Counted from the stretch's first letter, positions 16,301 through 25,685 are shown. The stretch is 64,000 nt of DNA from Bacteroidales bacterium (GCA_024401365.1 JAKSLE010000001.1:1-64000); one strand, 5' to 3'. Notes: generated from the letters alone by a model not told the origin. Made by a program: numbers and translations.

Positions 16301-18808
16301 ACCATCGGCATAGATGATGGCGTAAACCATTGATTCCTTGAAAGATGAAGCCACACGGAGTTGGACACTCTCCCCTACTATAGCTGTGCGCTGTATTCTG
16401 TTCCACGATTTAGGAAGCCCTGATTGCTTAGAATCTGCCTTAGAGATTACCACGATATCACGATAAGTATCATACTCTGAACCGTTGGCTAGAGTAGTCT
16501 TAAACGAGATACGGTAGGCTCCAGGTGTCATATCATCAGTTTTGCACACCACATTGCTTGTACCAGTGACTGTTTTTGTCTGCGTTGAAACGACATCGGC
16601 TAAGTTGCCTTCAGACAACATATTAACTGTGACAGTAACATTGCCTGACCAATCGCCATTATTATCATTCTTCAGTGAGTATGAGTAGTTGAGATCCTCG
16701 CCCTGCACGAGAACATTGCTGAGAAAATCGACAGAGAGGTGACTTCCCTCCTGAGTGCAATTGACTGTGGTGCTTGATTCGCACGTTTCGCCCTTGAGGT
16801 CGGTAACCTTAACATTAATATTATATGAGTAATGACCTCCGACATTGAACTCCATAGAGAATTCACCATTATTGTCGGTTGTAGTATTTCCCTCCTCGCT
16901 ACCCATGAGTGACCATACGACATTGGCATTTGCGACAGGATTACCATTGACTTGGGTTGCAATACCCTTTACGACAGCCTTCTCGCCAACCTTAATGACA
17001 GACTGGATGGTAGGGAATGTGATATTGATGCCGGTACGCTTATACTCATCTATCTGAATATGACCAACAAAATCGTTATTGACTATTATGGTAGCATGCC
17101 CACAATAAACATCCTCGGGAATAGTGAACTCTCCACTAGCTGTACCCCACGCGTTAGTAGTAACTGTAGCCACTACTGTCCTCTTGCTATCGGCGGTCAT
17201 CAAAGATATTTTCAATTTTTCATCCAGCACTGGAGACATATCGCCATTGAGAGAATTGTAGGACCACAACTTGAAATATATTGTCTGCCCAGGGCGGTAT
17301 ATTGCACGATCGGTTACCAATTCGTGAAAAGTTTGCTGCTTACGGCGGTCGCGACCATAGTAATAGTTATAGAACGACCACTTAAGTGACTCATTTCCAT
17401 CACTTACCAAGAGACGATTGTTACGTTGACCTTTTTCGACAATGGCAATTCCATCTTTATCGGTCTTAGTATCGGCTACTGATGCGCCGACTTTAGGTGC
17501 GCCATTCAATGCATCAGCTACAATTACCGCTGATTTGCCAGCTCCATTAACTCCCGAAACAGACAACTGAGACACAGGGAAAGAGGAGGAAGACAAAAGA
17601 GACTCGCCCGAATATGCGGCAAGACAATATTCACCACTTGGGATAAGTTCATTAAGAGGCAATGAAAATTCCTGCGACAATTTCTTAATTGGGCTACCTT
17701 TAGTGGTAAGTTTTTGGTCATTCCACGACTTAAACGCGCAAGATGCTAAACTTGAGCGACTTGCGCTGAGGAATGCCTCGTTATTGACTTTATCATTGGG
17801 ATACAGAACAAAATCGACACTCTCGATATTGTAGAATCCTAGTTTGACTGGGATAGCCATGAGTCGAGGATCTACAACTTCGCTACGTACACCAATAGTT
17901 ACGTGAGACGTTGTGAGTCGATTAATTATATCCTTGGATGTCTGTGCTACTCTAAGAGAGAGGTTGTCATTTTTTTGAGAGATTGGTGTAAGAATCTCTA
18001 TTGCATGGGATATCAAAGACTTGCATTCTGCAATCTCCTTGTCGTCTGCGCATTTGAGTGCTATAGCTTGATTAACTGAATAAACACCTTCTACGTAGGC
18101 TGTAAGCATGCGAGCTGTCTCACTCTTCGAACGATGCTTCATAACTGCCAATTCTCTCTCTATCGCTGAATATGTATAATCTATTTTCCTGATTGACAGA
18201 AGATTGGCAGACACATCACTACCTGTTTTTTCTATGTGGCTCTGCCATATGTTCAAGATAGAATTTTCCAGACTATATGTGCGAGGAAGGGACAATATTG
18301 TTGCATCCCAGAGAGTTACGTCTTTTACCTCATTATCATTTTCGCTGATATATGCATCCAAAGGCATTGCTGTCAATTCATCCTCATGATCAACAAGTAT
18401 TTCTTGAAGCGTTACGTCATCCTTATCGGACTGATATAGACCTGCCAAGAGGACTTCGCGCACAGGGGTCCACAATTCGCGAGCCTCCTTAATGGATTTT
18501 TCGCGCCACTCTTCGTCAGAATAGACTTTATCATCGAACTCGCCGTAACAATGTTCGCGCACTTGACACTCTATTTCCAGTAGTCGGAACATAGAGGGGG
18601 TATCTTGTTTATTGACGATTCGTTTACGAAGTTCCTTGATAAGAGGCTTTGCTGTCTGAGGGAGGCGGTTGTCTCGGGCTTCCTCGAGAGATTTCCATAG
18701 TTGCTCTGTAGTCATATCTGTGGGATTATTTTTGATTTTTGTTACTACACTATACGCCGCGACGGCTACACTTAATAGTGCTAATGCGATGATTGCGAAT
18801 TTATTCAT
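13367..18808 (-). CDS. Alpha-2-macroglobulin family protein without thioester
   Basis: An 1813-aa envelope protein. An N-terminal hydrophobic segment (about 4-24) acts as signal or anchor. About 500-620 is the MG2 domain (TDRAIYRPGQTIYFKLWSYN, the family hallmark), with further macroglobulin domains after it. A low-complexity Met/Glu/Pro-rich linker (about 1075-1120) precedes the A2M domain (about 1120-1200: FFYPHLTTDNDGSVVFEFDL, then TKDMQHSYMTQ). An alpha-helical terpenoid-cyclase-like toroid and a C-terminal beta domain follow. The thioester motif CxEQ is absent; the expected region reads TYLGRVESSAIALL. Such proteins are proposed periplasmic protease traps, often beside pbpC, but no PBP gene adjoins this one. 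The thioester-less form may act structurally. Confidence 0.9.
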   Translation of the reverse strand: MNKFAIIALALLSVAVAAYSVVTKIKNNPTDMTTEQLWKSLEEARDNRLPQTAKPLIKELRKRIVNKQDTPSMFRLLEIECQVREHCYGEFDDKVYSDEEWREKSIKEARELWTPVREVLLAGLYQSDKDDVTLQEILVDHEDELTAMPLDAYISENDNEVKDVTLWDATILSLPRTYSLENSILNIWQSHIEKTGSDVSANLLSIRKIDYTYSAIERELAVMKHRSKSETARMLTAYVEGVYSVNQAIALKCADDKEIAECKSLISHAIEILTPISQKNDNLSLRVAQTSKDIINRLTTSHVTIGVRSEVVDPRLMAIPVKLGFYNIESVDFVLYPNDKVNNEAFLSASRSSLASCAFKSWNDQKLTTKGSPIKKLSQEFSLPLNELIPSGEYCLAAYSGESLLSSSSFPVSQLSVSGVNGAGKSAVIVADALNGAPKVGASVADTKTDKDGIAIVEKGQRNNRLLVSDGNESLKWSFYNYYYGRDRRKQQTFHELVTDRAIYRPGQTIYFKLWSYNSLNGDMSPVLDEKLKISLMTADSKRTVVATVTTNAWGTASGEFTIPEDVYCGHATIIVNNDFVGHIQIDEYKRTGINITFPTIQSVIKVGEKAVVKGIATQVNGNPVANANVVWSLMGSEEGNTTTDNNGEFSMEFNVGGHYSYNINVKVTDLKGETCESSTTVNCTQEGSHLSVDFLSNVLVQGEDLNYSYSLKNDNNGDWSGNVTVTVNMLSEGNLADVVSTQTKTVTGTSNVVCKTDDMTPGAYRISFKTTLANGSEYDTYRDIVVISKADSKQSGLPKSWNRIQRTAIVGESVQLRVASSFKESMVYAIIYADGQYQSVSRVPLSRESKTISVAMPNKMPLEGEAHLFLFTIGQGETLNEEIVIQLKSAKPKLPLSLTTFRDTSSPKSHEKWTLKLGNSIVVAPQAEVVLSMYDARLDNFAHNLWDNIYFNENRYSFPASSFASTPVVNNEYNQHDYFSDMYSLYINQDIFPRVKHLNIKQVQQTMLYSLAAGGMMKQRAMSMAEEECFDIEAEMMPMAVAEKNAAMDEASQEPMPEPAPDQQDIPRENFAETVFFYPHLTTDNDGSVVFEFDLPDNITSYNFQAFAHTKDMQHSYMTQKLNVRKELSVTMGAPRFAVEGDVITLTALLESYDKSLSQVECTIQVKDAEGKEYASKTEMVPLNGATSAQTALKVTVPSGVDNLTLSVSAKGNNHQDTEITTMQVTKRCVETHESLPFVVIGKKYSNNYENEAERLDRQKKYGNNNLTFKYNSNAFVEVVDALPYLDEEWSKSADTYLGRVESSAIALLIKSRPDVQKAICGAYKLPRLDDEGYNTPWHSAALHMDKHTADIRKVLSGNEAERTLKLSLRKLHELQKNNGSIAWFPGMEGSDYMTVAVAEMLGRMIQMGLISGSEDHVSGLCNGAKRYMDNLISKEADEMRKHKSEYVGSWTVDLLYARALMPGKLSADAEYIISILKKHAQKEMSESYRIAVATLYNQIGAKEECQLIVRSLIENLQHAKLGLASVHVGRFFYPTYAEIYSQSLLTILLGRMDAMGWNGQNDNLIEVRNQLLNWLIFQKRSTYWRDRQSTSIAVLAVMGANADMTSTDEVQVGADSYTCTIEEPQLLMPRKSIESVKISKSQEYPSWGAWQWTETTPQDELVATGCDELTVTRAIFVQRNGKFEKLKGNLKVGDVIKVELTLRATVDMSFVHLRDHKAASFEHRDQTSNYVYSLWWRHDRSVVPHYYQPHDTHIDFFIEHLAKGENNLSYEATVTNAGDISAGFAEVQCTFTPELVAKSAGSRIVISNIIK

Positions 18809-18893
18809 AATCTAAGTTATTAGTGTATCCTTAGTCTATCAATATATGTGCCAAACAGTTTACTAAAAATTAGATTTTTGGTTGCATCAAAAA

Positions 18894-18932
18894 ATAAAAA
18901 AGCCCGGGCGGAGGCGTTATTCTGCTCGGGCT
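18894..18932 (-). terminator. Terminator of the polysaccharide operon
   Basis: On the minus strand AGCCCGAGC (18932-18924) pairs with GCCCGGGCT (18909-18901, one mismatch), followed by TTTTT. It sits 24 bp after the fcl stop and separates the 38-kb locus from the alpha-2-macroglobulin-like gene. Confidence 0.88.
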
Positions 18933-18955
18933 TCATATTTAGGCGTATTCAAATC

Positions 18956-20125
18956 TTACTTCAAACTCCCTTGGTACCAATCGAAGAGACGTTGTACTCC
19001 TTCATCGATCTCGACCTTGTGATGCCAACCCAAAGAATGGAGTTTTGAGACATCTATAAGTTTACGCATTGTACCATCTGGCTTTGACGAATCAAAGAAT
19101 ACTTCTCCTGTGAAGCCGACTGTCTTGACTATAAGTTGTGACAATTCCTTGATAGTCAATTCCTTGCCCGTGCCAACATTGATATGACAGTTGCGAATTT
19201 CGCCAAGAGATGGAATAGCTCCACCACGACCAGCATTGGTATTTCTATCGGTAGAACCGCTTGCTGACGCTCCCATGTGGACTGATGAATATTTCTCGAT
19301 ACCGATGATATCAGAGAAATTGACGTTAAGAAGTACGTGAACCGAAGCATCTGCCATCTCCTCCGACCAGAGGAACTCCCTGAGCGGTGTACCTGTACCC
19401 CAAAGTGTCACTTTATTTGTCTCGATTCCGTATTTCGACAAGACCTTTTTGATATCATCCTCTGACGCAGAGCCATTTACTCCCTCTACTGGTCGCTTAT
19501 TCATATCTATACGAATAGCATCCCAGTTATTGTCATTAAGCAATTTTGCCAAATAAATCTTACGCATCATTGCTGGCATAACATGGGAATTCTCCAGATG
19601 AAAATTGTCATTTGGACCATATAGGTTTGTAGGCATAACTGCAATATAGTTTGTACCATATTGCAAGTTGTAGCTCTCACACATCTTAAGACCTGCTATC
19701 TTTGCTATAGCATACTCCTCGTTTGTATACTCCAATGGTGATGTGAGTAGACAATCCTCTGTCATTGGTTGTGGAGCATTCTTTGGGTAGATACAAGTAG
19801 AACCCAAGAAAAGCAAACGCTGGACGCCGTGCTTGTAAGCCTCGCCGATAACATTGCACTGGATTTTCATATTCTCCATGATGAAATCGGCTCTGTAGAG
19901 CGAATTTGCCATAATACCACCTACATGGGCAGCTGCCAAAACGACAGCATCTGGCTTTTCATCATCGAAGAACTTACGGACTGCATATTGGTCGGTAAGG
20001 TCTAGCTCCTTATGTCTTTTACCTACAAGATTATTGTAACCGCGGGCCTTAAGGTTATTCCAAATGGCAGAGCCTACCAACCCATGATGGCCTGCTACGA
20101 ATATCTTTGCTGATTTATCTAGCAT
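18956..20125 (-). CDS. fcl: GDP-L-fucose synthase
   Basis: A 389-aa NADPH-dependent epimerase/reductase converting GDP-4-keto-6-deoxy-D-mannose to GDP-L-fucose. It is a short-chain dehydrogenase with the dinucleotide motif GHHGLVGSAI near residue 12, LGSTCIYP and the catalytic YAIAKIAG (Tyr and Lys). At 389 aa it is longer than the E. coli enzyme because of insertions around 210-240 and 285-315, the latter Gly/Ser/Asn-rich (SASGSTDRNTNAGRGG). Similar insertions are usual in Bacteroidales Fcl. It is last in the polysaccharide operon, 5 bp after gmd. Confidence 0.96.
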   Translation of the reverse strand: MLDKSAKIFVAGHHGLVGSAIWNNLKARGYNNLVGKRHKELDLTDQYAVRKFFDDEKPDAVVLAAAHVGGIMANSLYRADFIMENMKIQCNVIGEAYKHGVQRLLFLGSTCIYPKNAPQPMTEDCLLTSPLEYTNEEYAIAKIAGLKMCESYNLQYGTNYIAVMPTNLYGPNDNFHLENSHVMPAMMRKIYLAKLLNDNNWDAIRIDMNKRPVEGVNGSASEDDIKKVLSKYGIETNKVTLWGTGTPLREFLWSEEMADASVHVLLNVNFSDIIGIEKYSSVHMGASASGSTDRNTNAGRGGAIPSLGEIRNCHINVGTGKELTIKELSQLIVKTVGFTGEVFFDSSKPDGTMRKLIDVSKLHSLGWHHKVEIDEGVQRLFDWYQGSLK

Positions 20126-20130
20126 GTGAT

Positions 20131-21225
20131 TTATTTTACGATACCCTTCTCGAGGTAAGCTGCAAGGTTTGTGCGAACTCGCTCCGACTCTCGCTCTACT
20201 GCAACCTTTGCCATGTCACTTTCAACCATCAACTTAACCAACTCCTCGAAACTTGTCTTGGATGGGTTCCAACCGAGTTTTGCCTTTGCTTTTGTTGGGT
20301 CACCCCAGAGGTTTACTACATCTGTTGGACGGTAGAAGTCCTCTGAAACTTCCACGAGGCACTTGCCTGTTGCTTTGTCGTAGCCTTTCTCGTTCATACC
20401 TTCACCCTTGAACTCGAGCTCGATACCTGCATGCTTGAATGCTAGTTGTGTGAACTCTCTTACTGAGTGCTGAACACCTGTAGCAATAACGAAGTCCTCT
20501 GGCTTCTCTTGTTGAAGGATGAGCCACATACACTCTACATAATCCTTTGCATAGCCCCAGTCGCGGAGTGAGTCGAGGTTGCCTAGGAAGAGCTTATCCT
20601 GCTTACCCTGCGCAATACGTGCCGCAGCGAGTGTAATCTTACGTGTTACAAATGTCTCTCCACGGCGCTCCGACTCATGGTTGAACAAAATACCTGAGCA
20701 GCAGTACATATTGTATGCCTCACGGTACTCCTTCACAATCCAGAAGCCATAGAGCTTAGCTACGGCGTATGGCGAATATGGGTGGAATGGAGTATTCTCG
20801 TTTTGTGGGACCTCCTCTACCTTGCCATAAAGCTCTGATGTAGAAGCTTGGTAAATACGGCAGGTCTTTTCCAACCCGCATGCTCTAACAGCTTCAAGAA
20901 CACGGAGTACACCTGTGGCGTCTACGTCGGCTGTGAACTCTGGCGAGTCGAACGACACCTGGACATGACTCTGAGCAGCAAGGTTGTATATCTCTGTTGG
21001 CTTAACCTGACCGATAACCTTCACGAGAGACATTGAGTCGCCAAGGTCACCAAAGTGAAGGTGAAAGCCTGGCTTACCCTCAAGATGAGCAATACGCTCA
21101 CGGAAATCTACTGATGAACGACGGATAATACCGTGTACTTCATAACCTTTTTCCAACAAAAACTCGCTCAAGTATGAGCCATCCTGGCCTGTTACGCCGG
21201 TGATGAGTGCTATATTTTGGGACAT
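20131..21225 (-). CDS. gmd: GDP-mannose 4,6-dehydratase
   Basis: A 364-aa short-chain dehydrogenase making GDP-4-keto-6-deoxy-D-mannose from GDP-mannose, first step to GDP-L-fucose. The signature [19 protein letters not shown] gives the NADP(H) site. STSELYGKV and SPYAVAKLY supply the catalytic Thr/Ser, Glu, Tyr and Lys. The ATG at 21225 matches the family start ([13 protein letters not shown]); an upstream ATG adds seven residues. Base composition is noticeably more GC-rich than the glycosyltransferase genes just upstream, as expected for a conserved end cassette. A 59-bp gap separates it from the preceding gene and may contain a weak internal promoter. Confidence 0.97.
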   Translation of the reverse strand: MSQNIALITGVTGQDGSYLSEFLLEKGYEVHGIIRRSSVDFRERIAHLEGKPGFHLHFGDLGDSMSLVKVIGQVKPTEIYNLAAQSHVQVSFDSPEFTADVDATGVLRVLEAVRACGLEKTCRIYQASTSELYGKVEEVPQNENTPFHPYSPYAVAKLYGFWIVKEYREAYNMYCCSGILFNHESERRGETFVTRKITLAAARIAQGKQDKLFLGNLDSLRDWGYAKDYVECMWLILQQEKPEDFVIATGVQHSVREFTQLAFKHAGIELEFKGEGMNEKGYDKATGKCLVEVSEDFYRPTDVVNLWGDPTKAKAKLGWNPSKTSFEELVKLMVESDMAKVAVERESERVRTNLAAYLEKGIVK

Positions 21226-21265
21226 ATTTTGTATGTTGTTTCTCAAAAAAATCTATTTCAATGGG

Positions 21266-21273
21266 CAAAATTA
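21266..21273 (-). promoter_or_regulatory. Possible internal -7 box before gmd-fcl
   Basis: TAATTTTG on the minus strand matches TAnnTTTG, 41 bp before the gmd start. No convincing -33 lies upstream, so an internal promoter for gmd-fcl is only a possibility. Confidence 0.25.
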
Positions 21274-21284
21274 AGAATAATATC

Positions 21285-22040
21285 TTACACCCATCGTGAA
21301 TATTTATGGTAAAAATATATCAAGGCCTTCAAATGATTAAACGCCAATCGTGAATAAGGTCTATTTTTGGTTATTCTCGCATAATAATGCACAATTGATA
21401 CTCCCGAAAGATATTTCATACAGTATCCTGCTCTAGCCGTCCTAATACATATGTCGGCATCCTCTGGACCGTAAAATATACGTTCATCCAAGTAGCCGAC
21501 CTTTTCAAGAACAACTCTACGCAACAATTGGCAAGCCCCTATTATATAACTTCCGTCAGACTCTAACACATTATTAAAATCTACAAGAGAATAATCTTTG
21601 TCATTCAAATGCAGAATACTTTTCAGTTTCTCCAAGACACCAGGGAATGGACGACAATTATTCTGAACAATGCCTTTGTCATCTACCATTCTACAGGTCA
21701 CAATACCCACCTCATCATTATTTTCAGCATATGTAAGCATACTCATAATAGCTTCAACTGAAGGTATCGTATCATTGTCTAATTGCAGAATAAACTCTGA
21801 AGACGCTTTGCGATAACCTTGATTTCTACCTCTAGAGACCCCGAGGTTGCGCTCATTACAAATGACTTTGATGGTTGGATATAATGAAATAATCTCTTGT
21901 ACTGTTCCATCTCGCGACCCATTATCTACAACTATTACCTCAAAATCGCCATGTTCTATCAAAGGATGCAAATTTCGCAAGCATTCTAATGTAATATTTT
22001 TCTGATTACATGTTAGTATGACTATCGACAACCTCTTCAT
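21285..22040 (-). CDS. Glycosyltransferase family 2
   Basis: A 251-aa GT-A fold glycosyltransferase acting at the cytoplasmic membrane face on the polysaccharide repeat unit. SIVILTCNQ at the N-terminus, VVDNGSRDGT and ERNLGVSRGRNQGY match the rhamnosyl/GT2 WcaA-like group. LQLDNDTI is the metal-binding DxD-type motif, and EDADICIR is a plausible catalytic-base region. Donor and linkage are not predictable. The start overlaps the radical SAM gene stop by 4 nt (ATGA). Confidence 0.85.
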   Translation of the reverse strand: MKRLSIVILTCNQKNITLECLRNLHPLIEHGDFEVIVVDNGSRDGTVQEIISLYPTIKVICNERNLGVSRGRNQGYRKASSEFILQLDNDTIPSVEAIMSMLTYAENNDEVGIVTCRMVDDKGIVQNNCRPFPGVLEKLKSILHLNDKDYSLVDFNNVLESDGSYIIGACQLLRRVVLEKVGYLDERIFYGPEDADICIRTARAGYCMKYLSGVSIVHYYARITKNRPYSRLAFNHLKALIYFYHKYSRWV

Positions 22041-23473
22041 CCAAACAGCTTCCTTCTAACAGCACTAAATGCGGAACTAAACTCCGTGATATTATCAAAT
22101 CGACGTAGTTGCTTTATAATAAAAGTTGGCGACAAATAATATCTTATATTATTCCAGAACAGTAATTGCTCCATATCCTTAGCCGACAGATTAGGCAAAT
22201 TTACGATTGACTCACGTTGAACATCTGTCGGAGTATATTCCCCATTAATAAGCCAGCCATTTTCCTTGCATATGTCATAGTATTCTGTGCCAGGAAACGG
22301 TGAAACGATGTTAAACATCACCTGATCGACGTCTAAACGCTTGACCTCGTGCAATGTATGAAGAACAGTTTCCTTTGTCTCCAACGGAGAACTACCAATT
22401 AGCACATTTAGTTTAACCGGAACCTTGTATCGCTTAAGCAGGTCAATCGCGTTGTATATTTGATTAACTGTAATATTCTTGTTTATGTATTTCAGGATAT
22501 CGTCATTAAATGACTCTACACCAAGATCAACATACCTACATCCAGTATTTCCAAGGACCTTAGCAATTGGCTCCGTAATCGAGTCCACCCGAGCCTGACA
22601 TCCCCACACGAATCCTCGCTTCGAAAGTGCTTGCGCCAACTCAACTGTTCTCTTTTCGTTCCAAATAAAATTATCGTCCATAAAGCCAACAGCTTTATAC
22701 CCTTGGGTCTTAAGCAAGTCCAACTCTTTTTCAACATTCTCAACACTGCGAAAGCCTATCAATGGTTTTCTCCCCGATAGTCTCCTACTCTCTATCTCTT
22801 TTGAAAAAGTCAATGAACTTGGAACACAATAAATACACTGATAAGGGCAACTCCTAGATGTAATCATTGCGGTATATGGACCAGTCTTTAACTTAGGATT
22901 GTGAAAATGCCGACTTCCTAGCAAATGTCTAGATGGGAATGGCAACACATCTAAGTCTTTAATTGCTTCACGAGCTTTATTATTATGTATAATTCCATTC
23001 CTGACAATCGTTATTCCATCAACATCAGATATATCCTCTCCTTCGTTAATTAATGAAAATAATTCGTACAACGTATTTTCAGGTTCTCCCCTAACCACTA
23101 TCACCTTCTCATCAATTGCGCATTTATCCGAAAAATATGTCGCACCAGGTCCTAATAGCAGCACATACTTCACATGCCTTTTGGCAAGTATATGTCGAAT
23201 AGCCTCTAAGTCTGTCTTAATTGACAAATTGACTACCCATAGCAAATAACAATCTGAGTCATCATTTTCAACAAAATCGCAATATTCGCGCTTGCTATTC
23301 CCCGAAAAATCGAAATAGCGAACACTCACACCAACCTGCTCCAAAACGGCTGCAGACTGCAATTCATATATATTGGGCACAGGATAAACAACTCTTGTAC
23401 ACCCTGCAGAGCGGTCTGCGGGAACTTTACCATCAAAAGATGGTGGTATGATAAATGTTGCCTTAATTGGCAT
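22037..23473 (-). CDS. B12-binding-type radical SAM enzyme in the polysaccharide locus
   Basis: A 478-aa class B-like radical SAM protein. Residues about 1-160 form a Rossmann-type domain in the cobalamin-binding position. The usual DxHxxG cobalamin motif is not obvious, so bound B12 is uncertain. The radical SAM core starts at about 195 with CPYQCIYC (CxxxCxxC for the 4Fe-4S cluster), continues with GFMDDNFIW and DLGVESF, and ends near 410. Relatives include BchE/HpnJ-type enzymes and methylases. Its place between an epimerase (3 bp upstream) and a GT2 (4-nt overlap) implies it modifies a sugar or lipid intermediate of this polysaccharide, for example by methylation, deoxygenation or rearrangement. 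That is inference. Confidence 0.8.
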   Translation of the reverse strand: MPIKATFIIPPSFDGKVPADRSAGCTRVVYPVPNIYELQSAAVLEQVGVSVRYFDFSGNSKREYCDFVENDDSDCYLLWVVNLSIKTDLEAIRHILAKRHVKYVLLLGPGATYFSDKCAIDEKVIVVRGEPENTLYELFSLINEGEDISDVDGITIVRNGIIHNNKAREAIKDLDVLPFPSRHLLGSRHFHNPKLKTGPYTAMITSRSCPYQCIYCVPSSLTFSKEIESRRLSGRKPLIGFRSVENVEKELDLLKTQGYKAVGFMDDNFIWNEKRTVELAQALSKRGFVWGCQARVDSITEPIAKVLGNTGCRYVDLGVESFNDDILKYINKNITVNQIYNAIDLLKRYKVPVKLNVLIGSSPLETKETVLHTLHEVKRLDVDQVMFNIVSPFPGTEYYDICKENGWLINGEYTPTDVQRESIVNLPNLSAKDMEQLLFWNNIRYYLSPTFIIKQLRRFDNITEFSSAFSAVRRKLFG

Positions 23474-23476
23474 TAC

Positions 23477-24529
23477 TTATTCCAAACACTTATAATCATT
23501 ATCAGCATACCAATCCCTCAACGCTTCTTCAAAAGACCACTTAAATTGATATCCGCTTTCTTTGAGCTTCCTTCCACTGATATTAGTCGAAATCTGAAGT
23601 TTCTTTACTCGAGCTGGACAAATCCCCATAGGACTACCACACAATTTAGCAATTGTAGCAATAGGCATTATGATCCAATTTGGCACATACGGAACCCATT
23701 GAGTCATGCCCGTCACCTTTTTCATAGAGTTTACTATCTGCTCTATAGTATATGCTGGCTCAAAAGTACAATTGAAAATATCCGATTCTGGGGTGCCGTC
23801 ATTTTTATAATTGTCAAGACGCCAGAGCATAAAACGAACAAGCTCTTTTACATAAATACAAGCTTTTACAGTATCTTTTCTGCCCGGATAAGCAAATGTA
23901 TGTTTTCTTATTCCCCAGTATAGTCTAGTGAAATTACCATTCTCACCCTTACCGAACACCACACCTGGACGAACGATAGTGAGTTGTCTATCTGGCGACT
24001 TAGCCTTCCACACCATATGAATCTTTTCTGCTACTAACTTTGAGATTCCATATGCAGTATTAGGTGTAGGAAGCGTTGTTTCTTCTTTCAATTCTTCTGC
24101 TGCGCCGTAAGGTGCTATAGACGAAGTGAATACGATTTTCTTTATTCCATGTTTTTCCGCGAATGCGCAAACATTCTCCGCACCTCTAACATTAGTATCA
24201 AAATAGTCTTCATCTGGATGACCTGGGGTACGATGGATAGCTGCGAAATTGAAGACTATGTCATCCGGAGAGACCTCGAATGGGACCTCGATAGAATTTC
24301 GAACATCACAATAAACGTATTGCGCTTGATGTTTTTCATTCGTCCTAAGTGCAGGTTTATAATCCTTTACGGTAGCCCATGACGCTTCCTTATCATTCAT
24401 GGCCTTTTCGATATTGTTTGGAGTTACGACATCTAGATTCCAAATATCAACATCAGGATACTGCTCTCTTAGAAACTTCCCCAAATGAGTTCCAATAAAC
24501 CCTGTAGCTCCAAAGATTATATAATTCAT
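23477..24529 (-). CDS. NAD-dependent sugar epimerase/dehydratase
   Basis: A 350-aa extended short-chain dehydrogenase. MNYIIFGATGFIGTHLG is the NAD(P)-binding GxxGxxG. TSSIAPYG and AYGISKLVA give the Ser-Tyr-Lys catalytic set. The C-terminal half (PAYTIEQIVNSMKKVTG) is the substrate-binding part seen in UDP-sugar 4-epimerase relatives. Substrate unknown. It lies directly before the radical SAM gene, so the two may act on the same nucleotide sugar. Confidence 0.8.
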   Translation of the reverse strand: MNYIIFGATGFIGTHLGKFLREQYPDVDIWNLDVVTPNNIEKAMNDKEASWATVKDYKPALRTNEKHQAQYVYCDVRNSIEVPFEVSPDDIVFNFAAIHRTPGHPDEDYFDTNVRGAENVCAFAEKHGIKKIVFTSSIAPYGAAEELKEETTLPTPNTAYGISKLVAEKIHMVWKAKSPDRQLTIVRPGVVFGKGENGNFTRLYWGIRKHTFAYPGRKDTVKACIYVKELVRFMLWRLDNYKNDGTPESDIFNCTFEPAYTIEQIVNSMKKVTGMTQWVPYVPNWIIMPIATIAKLCGSPMGICPARVKKLQISTNISGRKLKESGYQFKWSFEEALRDWYADNDYKCLE

Positions 24530-24554
24530 ATTACTACTTATTCACTATTACAAG

Positions 24555-25685
24555 TTATAAAGGCACCCCATTATTTTTAAACTCAACATACTTAGAGTCA
24601 ACAAATTCTTTTAATTCTCGCTTAAATCGCTCTTCTGAAAATTTCTCAGCCCATTTACGACACTCCTTATAGTCAAAAGGCGCGTTACCCATTGCCTCAA
24701 ATTCATTAACTGCATTTACAATCGCATCTGGCGTTTGCTCATAAAAAAAGAGCCCAGTCTTATCCTTACAAACAGTCTCTAAAGAACCTCCATGTCCATA
24801 TGCTATAACCGGAGTTCCACAGCTTTCTGCTTCAATTGGTATCATTCCAAAATCCTCATCAGCAGCGAAGACAAATGCCTTTGCATGCTGCATTTTTTCC
24901 TTTAACACGTCAAATGGCTGATAACCCATCACCTGTATGTTTGGACCAGCCATTTTTTTATACGCAGAAAAGTTCGGTCCCCCACCAATAACGATAAGTT
25001 TCTTGTCCTTCATCCGATTAAATGCCTCTATAATAATGTCAATCTTCTTGTAAGAAACCAAGCGGCTACTTGCCAAATAATATTCTTGCTTGTCTTCACA
25101 CAGTTCAAAGCTAGAAATATCTATGTTGGGGTGAATCGTCTTACATTCACGACGATAGGTTTTTCGGACACGTTGCCCGACATAATCTGAATTACTAATA
25201 AAGTAATCTACTCTATTACCTGTAATTGCATCCCATTTACGAACAGTATGCAACATCCTACGTACCAACCAGCTCTTGATTCCTCTATATAAGCCTGATT
25301 CCTCAAGGTATTCATTATACATATCCCAACAATACCTAATAGGACTATGAACATAACTTACATGTAATTGTTCAGCTTTTGTCAACACTCCCTTAGCAAC
25401 ACAATGCGAAGACGAAATGACAATGTCATAACCACGGAGATCGAACTGCTCTATCGCGAAGGGGAACAACGGTAAATATGCCCGATGTTTCTTTGTTCCA
25501 AACGGCATTTTCTGAATAAAAGAGGTATGTACTTTCTCCCATGGAATACCCAACTCTTCACATACACTCTTTTTCGCTACGAGTGTATATATGTCAGCTT
25601 GGGGAAATACATCAAGCATTGCCTTAACAACCTTATCGGACCCACCAACTGTTACCAACCAGTCTTGTATAATAGCGACTCTCAT
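24555..25685 (-). CDS. Glycosyltransferase family 4 (WbaZ/mannosyltransferase-like)
   Basis: A 376-aa GT-B fold retaining glycosyltransferase. The N-terminal MRVAIIQDWLVTVGGSDKVV carries the acceptor-side glycine motif and VISSSHCVAKG and YVHSPIRYCWD match the WbaZ group. The GT4 signature is EDFGMIPIEAESCGTPVIAYGHGGSLE without the final part, containing the donor-binding E-x7-E pattern (E near 277 and 285). Often a mannosyl- or galactosyltransferase. The donor cannot be fixed here, but GDP-mannose is available in cells that make GDP-fucose. Confidence 0.85.
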   Translation of the reverse strand: MRVAIIQDWLVTVGGSDKVVKAMLDVFPQADIYTLVAKKSVCEELGIPWEKVHTSFIQKMPFGTKKHRAYLPLFPFAIEQFDLRGYDIVISSSHCVAKGVLTKAEQLHVSYVHSPIRYCWDMYNEYLEESGLYRGIKSWLVRRMLHTVRKWDAITGNRVDYFISNSDYVGQRVRKTYRRECKTIHPNIDISSFELCEDKQEYYLASSRLVSYKKIDIIIEAFNRMKDKKLIVIGGGPNFSAYKKMAGPNIQVMGYQPFDVLKEKMQHAKAFVFAADEDFGMIPIEAESCGTPVIAYGHGGSLETVCKDKTGLFFYEQTPDAIVNAVNEFEAMGNAPFDYKECRKWAEKFSEERFKRELKEFVDSKYVEFKNNGVPL

